Shown: in pieces, positions 28,726 to 37,435 of the stretch
How positions within the stretch are numbered: the first letter of the stretch is position 1
Layout: each line of letters opens with the position of its first letter
Assembly (NCBI GenBank): GCA_019309545.1
Contig: JAFDGA010000020.1
Location: 1 to 46,651, forward strand
DNA length: 46,651 bases
Direction: 5' to 3'
Origin: Deltaproteobacteria bacterium
GTDB taxonomy: Bacteria; Desulfobacterota; Desulfobaccia; Desulfobaccales; Desulfobaccaceae
Program-made: the position numbers and the translations under genes
Notes under the pieces: model-generated
What the model was told of the DNA's origin: nothing
The model's input: only the letters and a program-made list of their open reading frames with translations
The model's database searches: none

Positions 28726-31700
28726 TCAAGCCCCGGCAATGGCGGCAATCTTGGCCAGACATTGAATATCCCGGCTATGTTTAACTTCAATGGCCTTACG
28801 GGGGCAGGTGGCGGCACAGATACCACAGCCCTGGCAGGAGGCCGGGTCGATGGTGACCACTCCATCTTCTGGAACAAAGCGCGGCACTCTAAAGGGGCAG
28901 ACCCGCATACAGCTCAGGCAGGCGACACAGTGCTCCGGGTCGACCTGGGCCACGGCCCCGCTGACAAACATCTGCTGTTTGGAGAGGATAGCCATGGCCC
29001 GCGCCGCCGCGCCTTTGCCCTGAGCGATGCGCTCCTCAGAGAATTTGGGACCGTGGGCCAGTCCGGCCAGGAAAAACCCGCTATTGGCAAAATCGAGCGG
29101 CCGGAGCTTAAGATGCGCCTCCATGAAAAAGCGATCGGCGTCAAAGGGAAGCTTATAGACCCGGGCCACTTCTTCCGCCCAGGGATTGGGTCGAATAGCG
29201 ACCGACAGGGCCACAAAATCCGCCGGCAAGAGTATGGGCACCCTGAGATTCTGGTCGAAGACCTTGACCTTCAGGCCCTCATCCTCCGCCAGGACCTCGG
29301 GTTTCTGATCGCGGTCAAAGCGAATAAACTGCACCCCCAATTGGCGGGCCTTCTGATAGTAGAGCTCCTTGAAGCCAAAGGTGCGGATATCCCGATAAAG
29401 TATATAGACGTTGGTCTGGGGACTGAGTTCCTTAACCTGGATGGCGTTCCTTATCGCATATGAGCAGCAGACCCGGGAGCAATAAGGGTAATCCGGCTCC
29501 CGGGAACCCACGCATTGGATCATGACGATGTTGGCCGTGGCCTGAACGGACTCCGGCTCATTTACCAGCATGTCCTCAAATTTATGCTGAGTGACGACCT
29601 GCGGATGTTGCCCATAGAGATATTCTTCTGGTTCGTATTCCACTGCGGCAGTGGCAATAATGGTCGCCCCATGCGGAATCTCCCGGCGGCCGTCTTTGGT
29701 TTCCACTATGGTGGTAAAGCTGCCGATGTGGCCGGAAAAATCGACAAGCCGGGCCTCGGTGATAACCTCGATGCGGCTATGATTTTTCACCCGCTCCACC
29801 AGCTTTGCCACATACGGCCAGACCAGGAAGCCCTCCAGGGTATAATGCCGCTTCCAAGCGATTCTGCCTAATTGTTTCTCGTGTTCCACCAGGGTCGTAT
29901 CATACCCGGCCTCGGCCAGGGTCAGGGCGGCGGTCAGACCGGCAGGCCCGCCCCCTACTACCAGGGCCCGCTGGACCACGTCAAACGGCAGTTCCGGCAA
30001 GGGCTCCAGCTTGGCAGCCCGCGCTACCGACATCCTGACCAGTTCCTTGGCCTTTTCCGTCGCCCTCTCGGGTTCAGCCAGGTGCACCCAGGAGTCCTGA
30101 TCGCGAATATTGGCCATCTCGAAGAGATATTTATTGAGACCGGCCTGGCGGAGGTTATCCTGAAACAGAGGCTCATGCGTGCGAGGACTGCAAGAGGCTA
30201 CTACTACTCGATTCAGACGATGTTCTGCGATGACCTCCCGCATGCGCTGCAAAGAGTCAGTGGAACAGGAAAAGGTGTAATGATCAGCATAGACCACCGA
30301 AGGCAGGGTCCGGGCATACTCCGAAACGGCTGCCACATCGACTACCCCCGCAATATTGATGCCGCAGTGGCAAACAAACACCCCGATCCGGGGGTCTTCA
30401 TAAAGAACTTCGCGTTCCGGCGGATATTCCTTAACCGTGAGCATGGTATTGCGGGCTTCCGCTAACAGCGCTCCGGCGGCCGCGGCCGCGGCCGAGGCCT
30501 GGGTTACGGTTTCAGGAATATCCTTGGGGGACTGGAATACCCCGCAGGTAAAGATCCCCTCCCGAGTGGTGGAAACCATCTCCAACGGTGGGTTCTCAAC
30601 AAACCCCCAGCGGTTAGTGTCAAATCCCAGCTTTTCTCCCAATTTGACGGCGGCCGGATGAGGGGCCAGACCGACGGAGAGGACCACCAGGTCGAATTCC
30701 TCGGTCTGGAATTCGCCGGCGGCATCTACATAAGATATCAGCAAATTTTTACTTTTGGGAATTTCGGCCACCCGGGAGACCATGGAGCGAATAAAGCGCA
30801 CGCCTAATTGGTCTCGGGCCCGCTCATAATAGCGGTCAAAGCCTTTACCCTGGGCCCGCATATCAATAAAAAAGATGGTTGCCCCCACCTCTGGATCGTG
30901 TTCTTTGGCAATCACTGCCTGTTTGGTGGCATACATGCAGCATACAAAGGAGCAATATTCCCGGCCAATCGAGGCGTCCCGGGAGCCGACGCATTGAATC
31001 CAGGCCACCTTTTTAGGAGGGCGGCCGTCTGAAGGCCGCTCGACATGGCCTTCGGTGGGCCCGGTAGCGGACAGCAAACGCTCGAATTCCAGGGAGGTGA
31101 TAACATTGGGATAACGGCCATAGCCGTATTCGACTTTTTCCCGGGCATTAAAGGGGCGAAAGCCGGGAGAGACAATCAGCGCCCCGACCTTTAGCCTCAA
31201 AGTCTGAGGCTGCATAAAATGATCTATTGCTCCGGCCTGGCAGGCCTGCACGCATAGCATACACTCGGCGCAAACCCCACACTTGAGACAGCGGGCCGCC
31301 TCGGCCTGGGCCTGGGCTTCGGTATAACCTCGGGCCACCTCTTCAAAAGTGGAGCACGAAACATCAGCCGCCAGGAAAGGCATGCGCTCCCGATCTCTTT
31401 TTTCCTCGTCCAACGGGATTTCTACCCACTTCTGCATGGCCTGGGCGGCTTCACCAGGGCCGCGGCCCGCGGCCAGATCGACTCCTTGCAGATAACGGTC
31501 GATGGATTCGGCTGCTTCCATACCGCCGGCAATAGCGCCGATAGCCACCCAGGGCCCGGTATGGACATCGCCGGCGGCAAATACTCCGGGCATGGAGGTC
31601 TGATAAGTTACCGGGTCCAATTCCAGGGTCCCGAAGCGGGTGGTTTTAAGGCCGATATTTTCCAGATAAGAGAGGTCGGCCATTTGCCCGATAGCGGGAA

Positions 31701-33162
31701 TGATCATATCGACGTTCAGGACAAATTCGGAACCAGCGATCGGGATGGGGCGGCGGCGGCCCGAGCTGTCGGGTGGTCCCAGTTCCATGCGAATGCAGGC
31801 CAGGCCTGCCACCTGGCCATTTTCGACAAGCACCCTTTCCGGGGCCTCCAGATAGCGGATATTAATGCCCTCGCAGATGGCTCCTTCGATCTCCTCCCCT
31901 AAGGCCGGCATCTCCTCCTGCGAGCGTCGATAGATGATGGTAACGCTTTCTGCCCCCAGACGGCGGGCGGAGCGGGCCACGTCAAAGGCCACATTGCCGC
32001 CGCCGATAACCGCTAGGTTTTTGCCCACCTTTGGGTTTTTCCCCAAATTAAGCTGACGCAGAAAATCGACTCCCTGGATGACCCCCTGGGCATCTTCGCC
32101 GGGAATGCCCAGGGAGCGTCCCAGATGACAACCAAGACCTAGAAAAACCGCCTCATAATGCCGGTGTTGAAGGTCTTCCAAAGTAAAGTCGCGGCCCAGG
32201 GCCGCGTTGGTCTTGATTTCCACGCCATAACGAGTAATGTTATTGATTTCGGTCTCTAATACCTTTTTGGGGAGTCGAAAATCCGGGACTCCCACCCGCA
32301 GCATGCCCCCTGTTACCGGCAGAGCTTCGAAAACGGTGACCTCGTACCCCCGCAAGGCCAGGTGGTAAGCACAGGATAAGCCCGCCGGGCCGGAACCGAT
32401 GACTGCCACCCGCTGGTTTTTCCTAGGAATCTCCGGCAGGGGCAGGTTTAAGATATCTACCCGGTCGCCGGCAAACCGCTTCAAGTGGCAGATGGCGATA
32501 GGTTCATCCAGTTCCTTGCGCCGACAGCGGTATTCACAAGGGTGGGGGCAGATACGACCCAATACACTGGGTAAGGGCAGCCGCTCCATAATAAGTTGCA
32601 CTGCTTCGGCGTACTTGCCGACCTTGATAAGTTGGACATAACCCTCGACATTTAGCTTGGCCGGACAGGCTGCCACACAAGGGGGGCGATCCAATTTTTC
32701 AATGGCAAAGGCTGACGGAATGGCCTGAGGGAAATGCCGATAAGCAGCGTGCCGGGTTCCCAATCCCTCATCAAAGATTGAGGGCAGCTCCACCGGGCAG
32801 ACATCGGCGCAGGCCCCACAGGCACTACACTTATCGACATCAATATAACGCGGGGTCTGACGGACGGTGACAGTGAAATTCCCGGGCTCGCCCTCCAGGG
32901 CCTGCACCTCGGTTTGAGTCATGATCTCAATGTCCGGGTGCATGGCCACCTCAATTAATCGGGGGGAGAGCATACAGGTGGAACAATCATTGGTGGGGAA
33001 GGTCTTGTCCAACTGGGCCATGACCCCCCCCAGCGAAATATCCTGTTCCACCAGATAGACCTTATAGCCAGCATTGGCGGTGTCCAGCGCGGCCTGCATG
33101 CCGGCGATGCCGCCGCCGATGATCATCACCGCCCCAACCTTAGGGTTTGCTTCAGTTGCCAT
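28726..33162 (-). CDS. hdrA: HdrA-GltD-HdrA fusion flavoprotein (1,478 aa), heterodisulfide reductase subunit A-like
   Basis: A very long HdrA. Residues 10-125 are an HdrA FAD half (IIGGGIAGMQAALD, CSTCMLSPRL) with a ferredoxin motif (Cys112-Cys122). Residues about 155-565 are a GltD/NfnB-like NAD(P)H-binding flavoprotein (PPCVAACPAKLNVEGYV, CPHPCEYRC, FAD loop IGSGPAGLSCAYHL, NADPH loop VIGGGNVAFDVARSARRLGA, AAGDVHTGP). Then comes a CLKCGVCAECMLCVQAC cluster (625-641) and the rest of HdrA unit 1 (CVGSRD at 724). Unit 2 begins near 925 (VFVCHCGINIAGVVDV) with its own FAD loop (1068-1076), CVGSREPDYPYC and two C-terminal [4Fe-4S] motifs (1412-1453). HdrA is the bifurcating flavin subunit of Hdr complexes. 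This one should add a pyridine-nucleotide site. Cytosolic. It lies 106 bp after hdrB. Confidence 0.93.
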   Translation of the reverse strand: MATEANPKVGAVMIIGGGIAGMQAALDTANAGYKVYLVEQDISLGGVMAQLDKTFPTNDCSTCMLSPRLIEVAMHPDIEIMTQTEVQALEGEPGNFTVTVRQTPRYIDVDKCSACGACADVCPVELPSIFDEGLGTRHAAYRHFPQAIPSAFAIEKLDRPPCVAACPAKLNVEGYVQLIKVGKYAEAVQLIMERLPLPSVLGRICPHPCEYRCRRKELDEPIAICHLKRFAGDRVDILNLPLPEIPRKNQRVAVIGSGPAGLSCAYHLALRGYEVTVFEALPVTGGMLRVGVPDFRLPKKVLETEINNITRYGVEIKTNAALGRDFTLEDLQHRHYEAVFLGLGCHLGRSLGIPGEDAQGVIQGVDFLRQLNLGKNPKVGKNLAVIGGGNVAFDVARSARRLGAESVTIIYRRSQEEMPALGEEIEGAICEGINIRYLEAPERVLVENGQVAGLACIRMELGPPDSSGRRRPIPIAGSEFVLNVDMIIPAIGQMADLSYLENIGLKTTRFGTLELDPVTYQTSMPGVFAAGDVHTGPWVAIGAIAGGMEAAESIDRYLQGVDLAAGRGPGEAAQAMQKWVEIPLDEEKRDRERMPFLAADVSCSTFEEVARGYTEAQAQAEAARCLKCGVCAECMLCVQACQAGAIDHFMQPQTLRLKVGALIVSPGFRPFNAREKVEYGYGRYPNVITSLEFERLLSATGPTEGHVERPSDGRPPKKVAWIQCVGSRDASIGREYCSFVCCMYATKQAVIAKEHDPEVGATIFFIDMRAQGKGFDRYYERARDQLGVRFIRSMVSRVAEIPKSKNLLISYVDAAGEFQTEEFDLVVLSVGLAPHPAAVKLGEKLGFDTNRWGFVENPPLEMVSTTREGIFTCGVFQSPKDIPETVTQASAAAAAAGALLAEARNTMLTVKEYPPEREVLYEDPRIGVFVCHCGINIAGVVDVAAVSEYARTLPSVVYADHYTFSCSTDSLQRMREVIAEHRLNRVVVASCSPRTHEPLFQDNLRQAGLNKYLFEMANIRDQDSWVHLAEPERATEKAKELVRMSVARAAKLEPLPELPFDVVQRALVVGGGPAGLTAALTLAEAGYDTTLVEHEKQLGRIAWKRHYTLEGFLVWPYVAKLVERVKNHSRIEVITEARLVDFSGHIGSFTTIVETKDGRREIPHGATIIATAAVEYEPEEYLYGQHPQVVTQHKFEDMLVNEPESVQATANIVMIQCVGSREPDYPYCSRVCCSYAIRNAIQVKELSPQTNVYILYRDIRTFGFKELYYQKARQLGVQFIRFDRDQKPEVLAEDEGLKVKVFDQNLRVPILLPADFVALSVAIRPNPWAEEVARVYKLPFDADRFFMEAHLKLRPLDFANSGFFLAGLAHGPKFSEERIAQGKGAAARAMAILSKQQMFVSGAVAQVDPEHCVACLSCMRVCPFRVPRFVPEDGVVTIDPASCQGCGICAATCPRKAIEVKHSRDIQCLAKIAAIAGA

Positions 33163-33268
33163 TAGGTAAAGATGTCCTGATCACTATTGTTCTTAAGTTC
33201 TAGGGCCTTATGAGTTCCTGCCATACCATAATTATTGGCCCCAAATATATTCGGCTGACCTACAACTC

Positions 33269-34198
33269 CTATTCCAGAAATCCTTTGCGCATCAGCAAGG
33301 GGAAGGGATTGACAAAATGGCGTTTCAGCCAGGTGCGGACCTCGGGATGGCCCAGCGCCAGGCCGATCAGTTCGGTAAAATAAAGGACCGGCAGGTAATA
33401 ATGTTTCCCAAATTTGTGAGAAATCCGGCTTTGCACCATGTCCAGATTTGCCTGACACATCTGACAAGAGACCACGAAACACTCGGCGTCGGCCTCCAGG
33501 GCCCGCTCATAGAGCCGCTGCACCAGAGTATCGATGATGTCTGGTCGGCTGACCGCCAATCCCGCCCCACAGCAGTCGGTTTTATAGGACCAGGGATAAG
33601 ACTTTGCCCCCAGCAATTCCACCAGTCGATCCATATTAGTGGGATCTTCATAATTTTGGCTATCGGTTACCCGCGGCGGGCGAGCCACCAAACAACCATA
33701 GTAGCATACCGTCTTCAGACCCTGTAAGGGACGCTTGAGCTTTTCTTGGATGCGGGCCAGGACCGCTTCCTGAGTAAAATAATCCAGTAGATCCCAGATC
33801 TTAACTTTACCTTGGTAGATTTTACTATTGATCGCCGCTTCCGGCTCTGCACCGGTTTCCAGATGGTTCATATGAGGCATATGAGTTAGGTAACGCGATT
33901 CAAATTTAGCGGCCTCTGGCCCCAGCAGGACTTTTTCGGCGGCCTTTAACCGGTTAAAACACAAGGCGCAGGGGACTACTACATCCTGCCCGATGGCTTC
34001 GGCTAACAGCAGGTTACGGGTCGGCAGGGCTATGGATAGAAACTCATTCAGACTATGTGCCGCAGTAGCTCCACAGCAGCTCCAATCGTCGATTTCCTCC
34101 AACTGGATGTCCAACCGGCGGGCTATGCCTTGAATTGATTCGGCATAGTCACGGGCGGTGCTTTCCAGGGAACATCCGGGATAATAAGAAACCTTCAT
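33269..34198 (-). CDS. hdrB: Heterodisulfide reductase subunit B-like
   Basis: A 309-residue HdrB with two CCG domains, which bind the noncubane iron-sulfur clusters that reduce disulfides. The first shows YYPGCSLESTARDYAESI, DDWSCCGATAAHSL and VPCALCFNRLKAA. The second shows YYGCLVARPPR, KTDCCGAGLAVSRPD and VSCQMCQANLD. Both CCG sets look complete, so the active site is probably functional. The ATG overlaps the hdrC stop by one base, coupling their translation. The C-terminal tail (about 25 residues after GLALGHPEV) is slightly longer than usual. Confidence 0.93.
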   Translation of the reverse strand: MKVSYYPGCSLESTARDYAESIQGIARRLDIQLEEIDDWSCCGATAAHSLNEFLSIALPTRNLLLAEAIGQDVVVPCALCFNRLKAAEKVLLGPEAAKFESRYLTHMPHMNHLETGAEPEAAINSKIYQGKVKIWDLLDYFTQEAVLARIQEKLKRPLQGLKTVCYYGCLVARPPRVTDSQNYEDPTNMDRLVELLGAKSYPWSYKTDCCGAGLAVSRPDIIDTLVQRLYERALEADAECFVVSCQMCQANLDMVQSRISHKFGKHYYLPVLYFTELIGLALGHPEVRTWLKRHFVNPFPLLMRKGFLE

Positions 34199-34791
34199 TA
34201 CCCCCAGACCTTGGCTTTTTTAAATAGTTCCATGAATTCCTCAATATCTCTCACCCGTTGCGGTGGCTTCAACCGCAGTCGGCCTTTGCGGAAAAGCTCG
34301 AAGCCCATCTTCAGGTCGCCCATGAAGGTCCCGTTTACCAGTTTGGCCATGGCTCCGCCACTACGGCTGGTATACATCCGCAATAATAACGCCTCATGCA
34401 GGCGCCCTCCGGAAAGCCGGACATCATCCAGGAAAACCTGGTGGAAAGTCGCCACCTCTTTTTGGGGAATAGACCGATGCGTGGAAATGGCTTTTTCTTT
34501 AAGATAATCCATCACCCCGGCAATATCGATATCATTGGGACAACGGGTGGTACAGGTCTGGCAGGAGGCGCAGACCCAGATAGTATTAGACTCCAGGACC
34601 AAATCCTCCTGACCCAGGGCGGTCAAGCGGATAATTTCGTGGGGGTAGAAGTCCATGGCAAAGGTGAGTGGACAGCCCGCTGTACACTTTCGACACTGGT
34701 AACAATCAAAAACCGAGATTCCCCGCTCCTGATGTAGCTGCTCCCCTAGCCCTGGATTAGGGCACAGGGGTTCACTCGGAAGCTCTCGCAT
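34198..34791 (-). CDS. hdrC: Heterodisulfide reductase subunit C-like
   Basis: A 197-residue iron-sulfur subunit passing electrons between HdrA and HdrB. It has two complete [4Fe-4S] motifs: CYQCRKCTAGCPL near residue 30 and CASCQTCTTRCPNDIDI near 72, followed by the helical end with the typical HEALLLRMYTSRSGG region. I start at ATG 34791, about 30 nt after the predicted transcription start, with TTGGAG nearby. A TTG at 34806 would add five residues and has no better site. First gene of the operon hdrC-hdrB-hdrA-mvhD-metV. Confidence 0.92.
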   Translation of the reverse strand: MRELPSEPLCPNPGLGEQLHQERGISVFDCYQCRKCTAGCPLTFAMDFYPHEIIRLTALGQEDLVLESNTIWVCASCQTCTTRCPNDIDIAGVMDYLKEKAISTHRSIPQKEVATFHQVFLDDVRLSGGRLHEALLLRMYTSRSGGAMAKLVNGTFMGDLKMGFELFRKGRLRLKPPQRVRDIEEFMELFKKAKVWG

Positions 34792-34828
34792 TACAATGGG
34801 CTCCAATCCATATTAAGATCAAAAATTT

Positions 34829-34857
34829 AATATAAATCCGAAAAAAATAAATGTCAA
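34829..34857 (-). promoter_or_regulatory. Strong sigma70-type promoter of the hdr operon
   Basis: On the minus strand a perfect TTGACA (34857-34852) and TATATT (34834-34829) are exactly 17 bp apart, in an A/T-rich stretch. The start should fall near 34821, giving a leader of about 30 nt before hdrC. No -24/-12 (sigma54) pattern was found in this gap, even though an NtrC-type regulator is encoded next door. Confidence 0.75.
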
Positions 34858-35094
34858 TTTTTGATTCCAGATTTCTGACCGATTAAGGAAGGCTTGAATA
34901 ACCTTGGTTATCTCAACAAAACAATGCCGACACCGGTTCTGATGTTTCCTTCTAAAGTAAATTAAGGCTGTTGTCTCTCCCGGCGGCTAAGCTGATAAAT
35001 TCCGGTTCCTGCTTTTTCCAATTTTTAAGTCGTCAGTTTGGCCAGGAATTTTCCAAGGCAAGCTTGCTGGCGGCTACTAATCTAACTTTAGATG

Positions 35095-35103
35095 TGATAT
35101 AAT
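35095..35103 (+). promoter_or_regulatory. Extended -10 promoter of the sensor-kinase gene
   Basis: TGATATAAT at 35095-35103 holds a perfect TATAAT preceded by TGN, the extended -10 form, which needs no good -35 box (none is seen at the right distance). The predicted start lies about 28 bp before the first usable start codon. The rest of the 34858-35131 gap holds no gene or repeat I can see. Confidence 0.5.
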
Positions 35104-35137
35104 CTTTTAAAAATTTCCTTATCTTGTCGCCGTGGAA

Positions 35138-37435
35138 ATGACAGCCAAACAGAGCCAGTATAAAGTGGCCATTGTCGGGGCCGGCCGTCAGGGTATGGCC
35201 CTATTAGAAGCCCTGGTACCCTCTCAGAACAGCCACCAGTATCTCCAGGTAGTCGGAGTGGCGGATGTTAACCCCGAGGCACCTGGCCTGTTGTATGCCC
35301 AACGGCATGGTATCTTCACTACCAATAAATACATTGAGTTGCTTAAGATTGAAGGCCTGGATCTGATTTTTGATGCCGCGGGCCAGCCCGAGGTGTCTCA
35401 GGCCCTGGAGCGGCAACGCCCGCCCCAGGTTACCGTCCTGACCGGCGAACGTCCTTATCCCTGGGATGATTTTTGGGACCTGATCGCCAAAGGTTTTGCG
35501 CCGCCCAAGACCCCGGAGCCCTTGAAGGTCGGGCTGGTGGGCGCAGGTAAGGGAGGCTCGGAAGTTCTGCGGCTGATTACCGGGGATCGCCATCGCCAGG
35601 ACCGGATTCAAATCTTAGGGGTGGCCGATCGAAATCCCCAAGCTCCGGGGATGACACTAGCCCAGAATCTCGGCCTTTCGACTTTTCTCAATTATCGTGA
35701 ATTGTTACAGCAAAACCTGGATCTGGTAATGGAACTTACCGGTGATCCCCAGGTGCGGGAAGAACTGATCCGCCTCAAGCCGGCCACCACCCAGGTAATT
35801 GACCATGTGGAAGCCCAGCTTTTCTATGAACTCCTGCGGCTGGCCGAAGACCAGTTCCGCCAAAAGATTGAGAGTGAGATTCGGTTGTCCACCCAGCGCA
35901 ACCGGTTTCAACGCATATTTGATCACTTGCCTGATCCGGTGCTGGTGCTCAATCCCGATTATTCGGTGGAATGGGTCAATCTCACCTTTTTGCGCCGCTT
36001 CCAGACCACCGAGGGTCTGGTCCAGGGCCAGCCCTGTTACCAGGTGCTGCGTCAGTTGGATGCTCCGTGCCACCAACGCGGTCTCTTCTGTCCTTTAGAA
36101 GAAGTATTGGAAAAGGGTACCACGACTCAGGTAATTCATCGTTATCTTGGACCGGATGGGCAAGTCAGATTTGATGAAATCAGCATGGCCCCGTTGTTTC
36201 CGCGCGAGGGCGGGACCAGGAAACGGGTAATTGAAGTCATTAAAGACATCACCCCCCAGAAACGGCTGGAAGAAGAGCTGCAGGAATCGGAGGAAAAGGC
36301 CCGACGATTGTTCAAAGAAGCCAATGCCGGGAAAGTCTTCTTGGAGACCATCCTCAACGGAATTCAGGATAATATGGTGGTGATTGATGGGGATTACCAC
36401 ATCATTGAGGTTAACCGGTCCTATCTGGAGATGGCAGGGCTGTCCCGGAGCGAAGTGGTAGGGAAATTTTGCTACCAGATCTCCCATCACGTCGATCAAC
36501 CGTGTTCTACCCCAGATCATCCCTGTCCTCTTAAGGATGCCCTGCGCACCGGCAAACCAGCTGCAGGTACGCATGTGCATTATGACAAACATGGTCAGGA
36601 GCGCTATTATCACGTGGTCTGCCATCCCCTGTTTGATGAGACCGGCCAGGCCACCCGGGTGGTAGAACTATCACAAGACATCACCAAGGAAGTCATGGCC
36701 CGCTCCCGGATGCTGCATGACGACAAGATGACCTCCTTGGGGAAACTATCGGCCAGCGTGGTGCACGAAATCAACAATCCGCTCACCGGCATCCTGACAT
36801 TTATCAAACTGTTGCAGCGCACCTTGGCGGAGGGCCTGGCCACTCCACAGGAATTGCAAGAATTCCAGCGTTATTTAGGGCTGATGGAAAGCGAGACCTC
36901 CCGGGTCAGCCGGATCGTCTCCAACCTGCTGGCCTTTTCCCGCAAGACCAGGCCCGAATTTAAACTGGTCAATGTAAACCAGATTATCGATGAAACCCTG
37001 TCACTGTTAGACTATCAGGCCGGTTTACAGCGGATTAAAATCAAACGCCGGTATGACCCTGCACTGCTGCCGGTGTTGGCTGATCCGGCCCAACTTAAAC
37101 AGGCCTTTCTCAACCTGTTCATGAATGCCCAGGATGCCATGCCCGATGGCGGTGATCTATCCATCCGAACCCGAAACCTGGGAACCAAAGCCGTCCGCAT
37201 TGGGATTTCAGATACCGGAGTCGGCATCCCCAAGGAACACTATTCCCAGATTTTTGAACCCTTTTACACCACCAAGAAAGGCGGCGGCGGCGCGGGACTG
37301 GGCCTGTCAGTGGTCTATGGCATAATCAAGGAAAATCAGGGCACTATCAGAGTTGATAGCGTGGTCGGTCAGGGGACCACTTTTACTATCCGTCTGCCGG
37401 CTCGGAGGCCAGACGAAGATGTTGATTCCGCATAA
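35138..37435 (+). CDS. PAS sensor histidine kinase with two N-terminal Rossmann-like modules
   Basis: About 765 residues, with no membrane segment. Two nucleotide-binding-like modules come first: VAIVGAGRQGMALLEAL with VVGVADVNPEAPG (about 8-105), and VGLVGAGKGGSEVLRLI with ILGVADRNPQAPG (about 130-235). Two PAS domains follow (about 260-375 and 400-515), each with a Cys set of the kind CYQ...PC....CPL. The kinase part has the phospho-acceptor His in ASVVHEINNPLTG, the N box NAQDAMPDGG, G1 DTGVGIP and G2 GAGLGLSVVYG. Autophosphorylation should pass to the NtrC partner whose gene overlaps by 17 bp. The start could also be GTG 35132. Cytosolic redox or dinucleotide sensing is my inference. Confidence 0.88.
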   Translation: MTAKQSQYKVAIVGAGRQGMALLEALVPSQNSHQYLQVVGVADVNPEAPGLLYAQRHGIFTTNKYIELLKIEGLDLIFDAAGQPEVSQALERQRPPQVTVLTGERPYPWDDFWDLIAKGFAPPKTPEPLKVGLVGAGKGGSEVLRLITGDRHRQDRIQILGVADRNPQAPGMTLAQNLGLSTFLNYRELLQQNLDLVMELTGDPQVREELIRLKPATTQVIDHVEAQLFYELLRLAEDQFRQKIESEIRLSTQRNRFQRIFDHLPDPVLVLNPDYSVEWVNLTFLRRFQTTEGLVQGQPCYQVLRQLDAPCHQRGLFCPLEEVLEKGTTTQVIHRYLGPDGQVRFDEISMAPLFPREGGTRKRVIEVIKDITPQKRLEEELQESEEKARRLFKEANAGKVFLETILNGIQDNMVVIDGDYHIIEVNRSYLEMAGLSRSEVVGKFCYQISHHVDQPCSTPDHPCPLKDALRTGKPAAGTHVHYDKHGQERYYHVVCHPLFDETGQATRVVELSQDITKEVMARSRMLHDDKMTSLGKLSASVVHEINNPLTGILTFIKLLQRTLAEGLATPQELQEFQRYLGLMESETSRVSRIVSNLLAFSRKTRPEFKLVNVNQIIDETLSLLDYQAGLQRIKIKRRYDPALLPVLADPAQLKQAFLNLFMNAQDAMPDGGDLSIRTRNLGTKAVRIGISDTGVGIPKEHYSQIFEPFYTTKKGGGGAGLGLSVVYGIIKENQGTIRVDSVVGQGTTFTIRLPARRPDEDVDSA

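Noticed and set aside
28684-29463. 259-codon plus-strand frame inside hdrA
   Set aside because: Antisense shadow of the conserved HdrA coding sequence with no protein-like features of its own.
34858-35131. Sigma54 promoter for the hdr operon or kinase gene
   Set aside because: I looked for GG-N10-GC of the TGGCAC/TTGCA type in the divergent gap and found none at proper spacing; good sigma70-like boxes exist instead.
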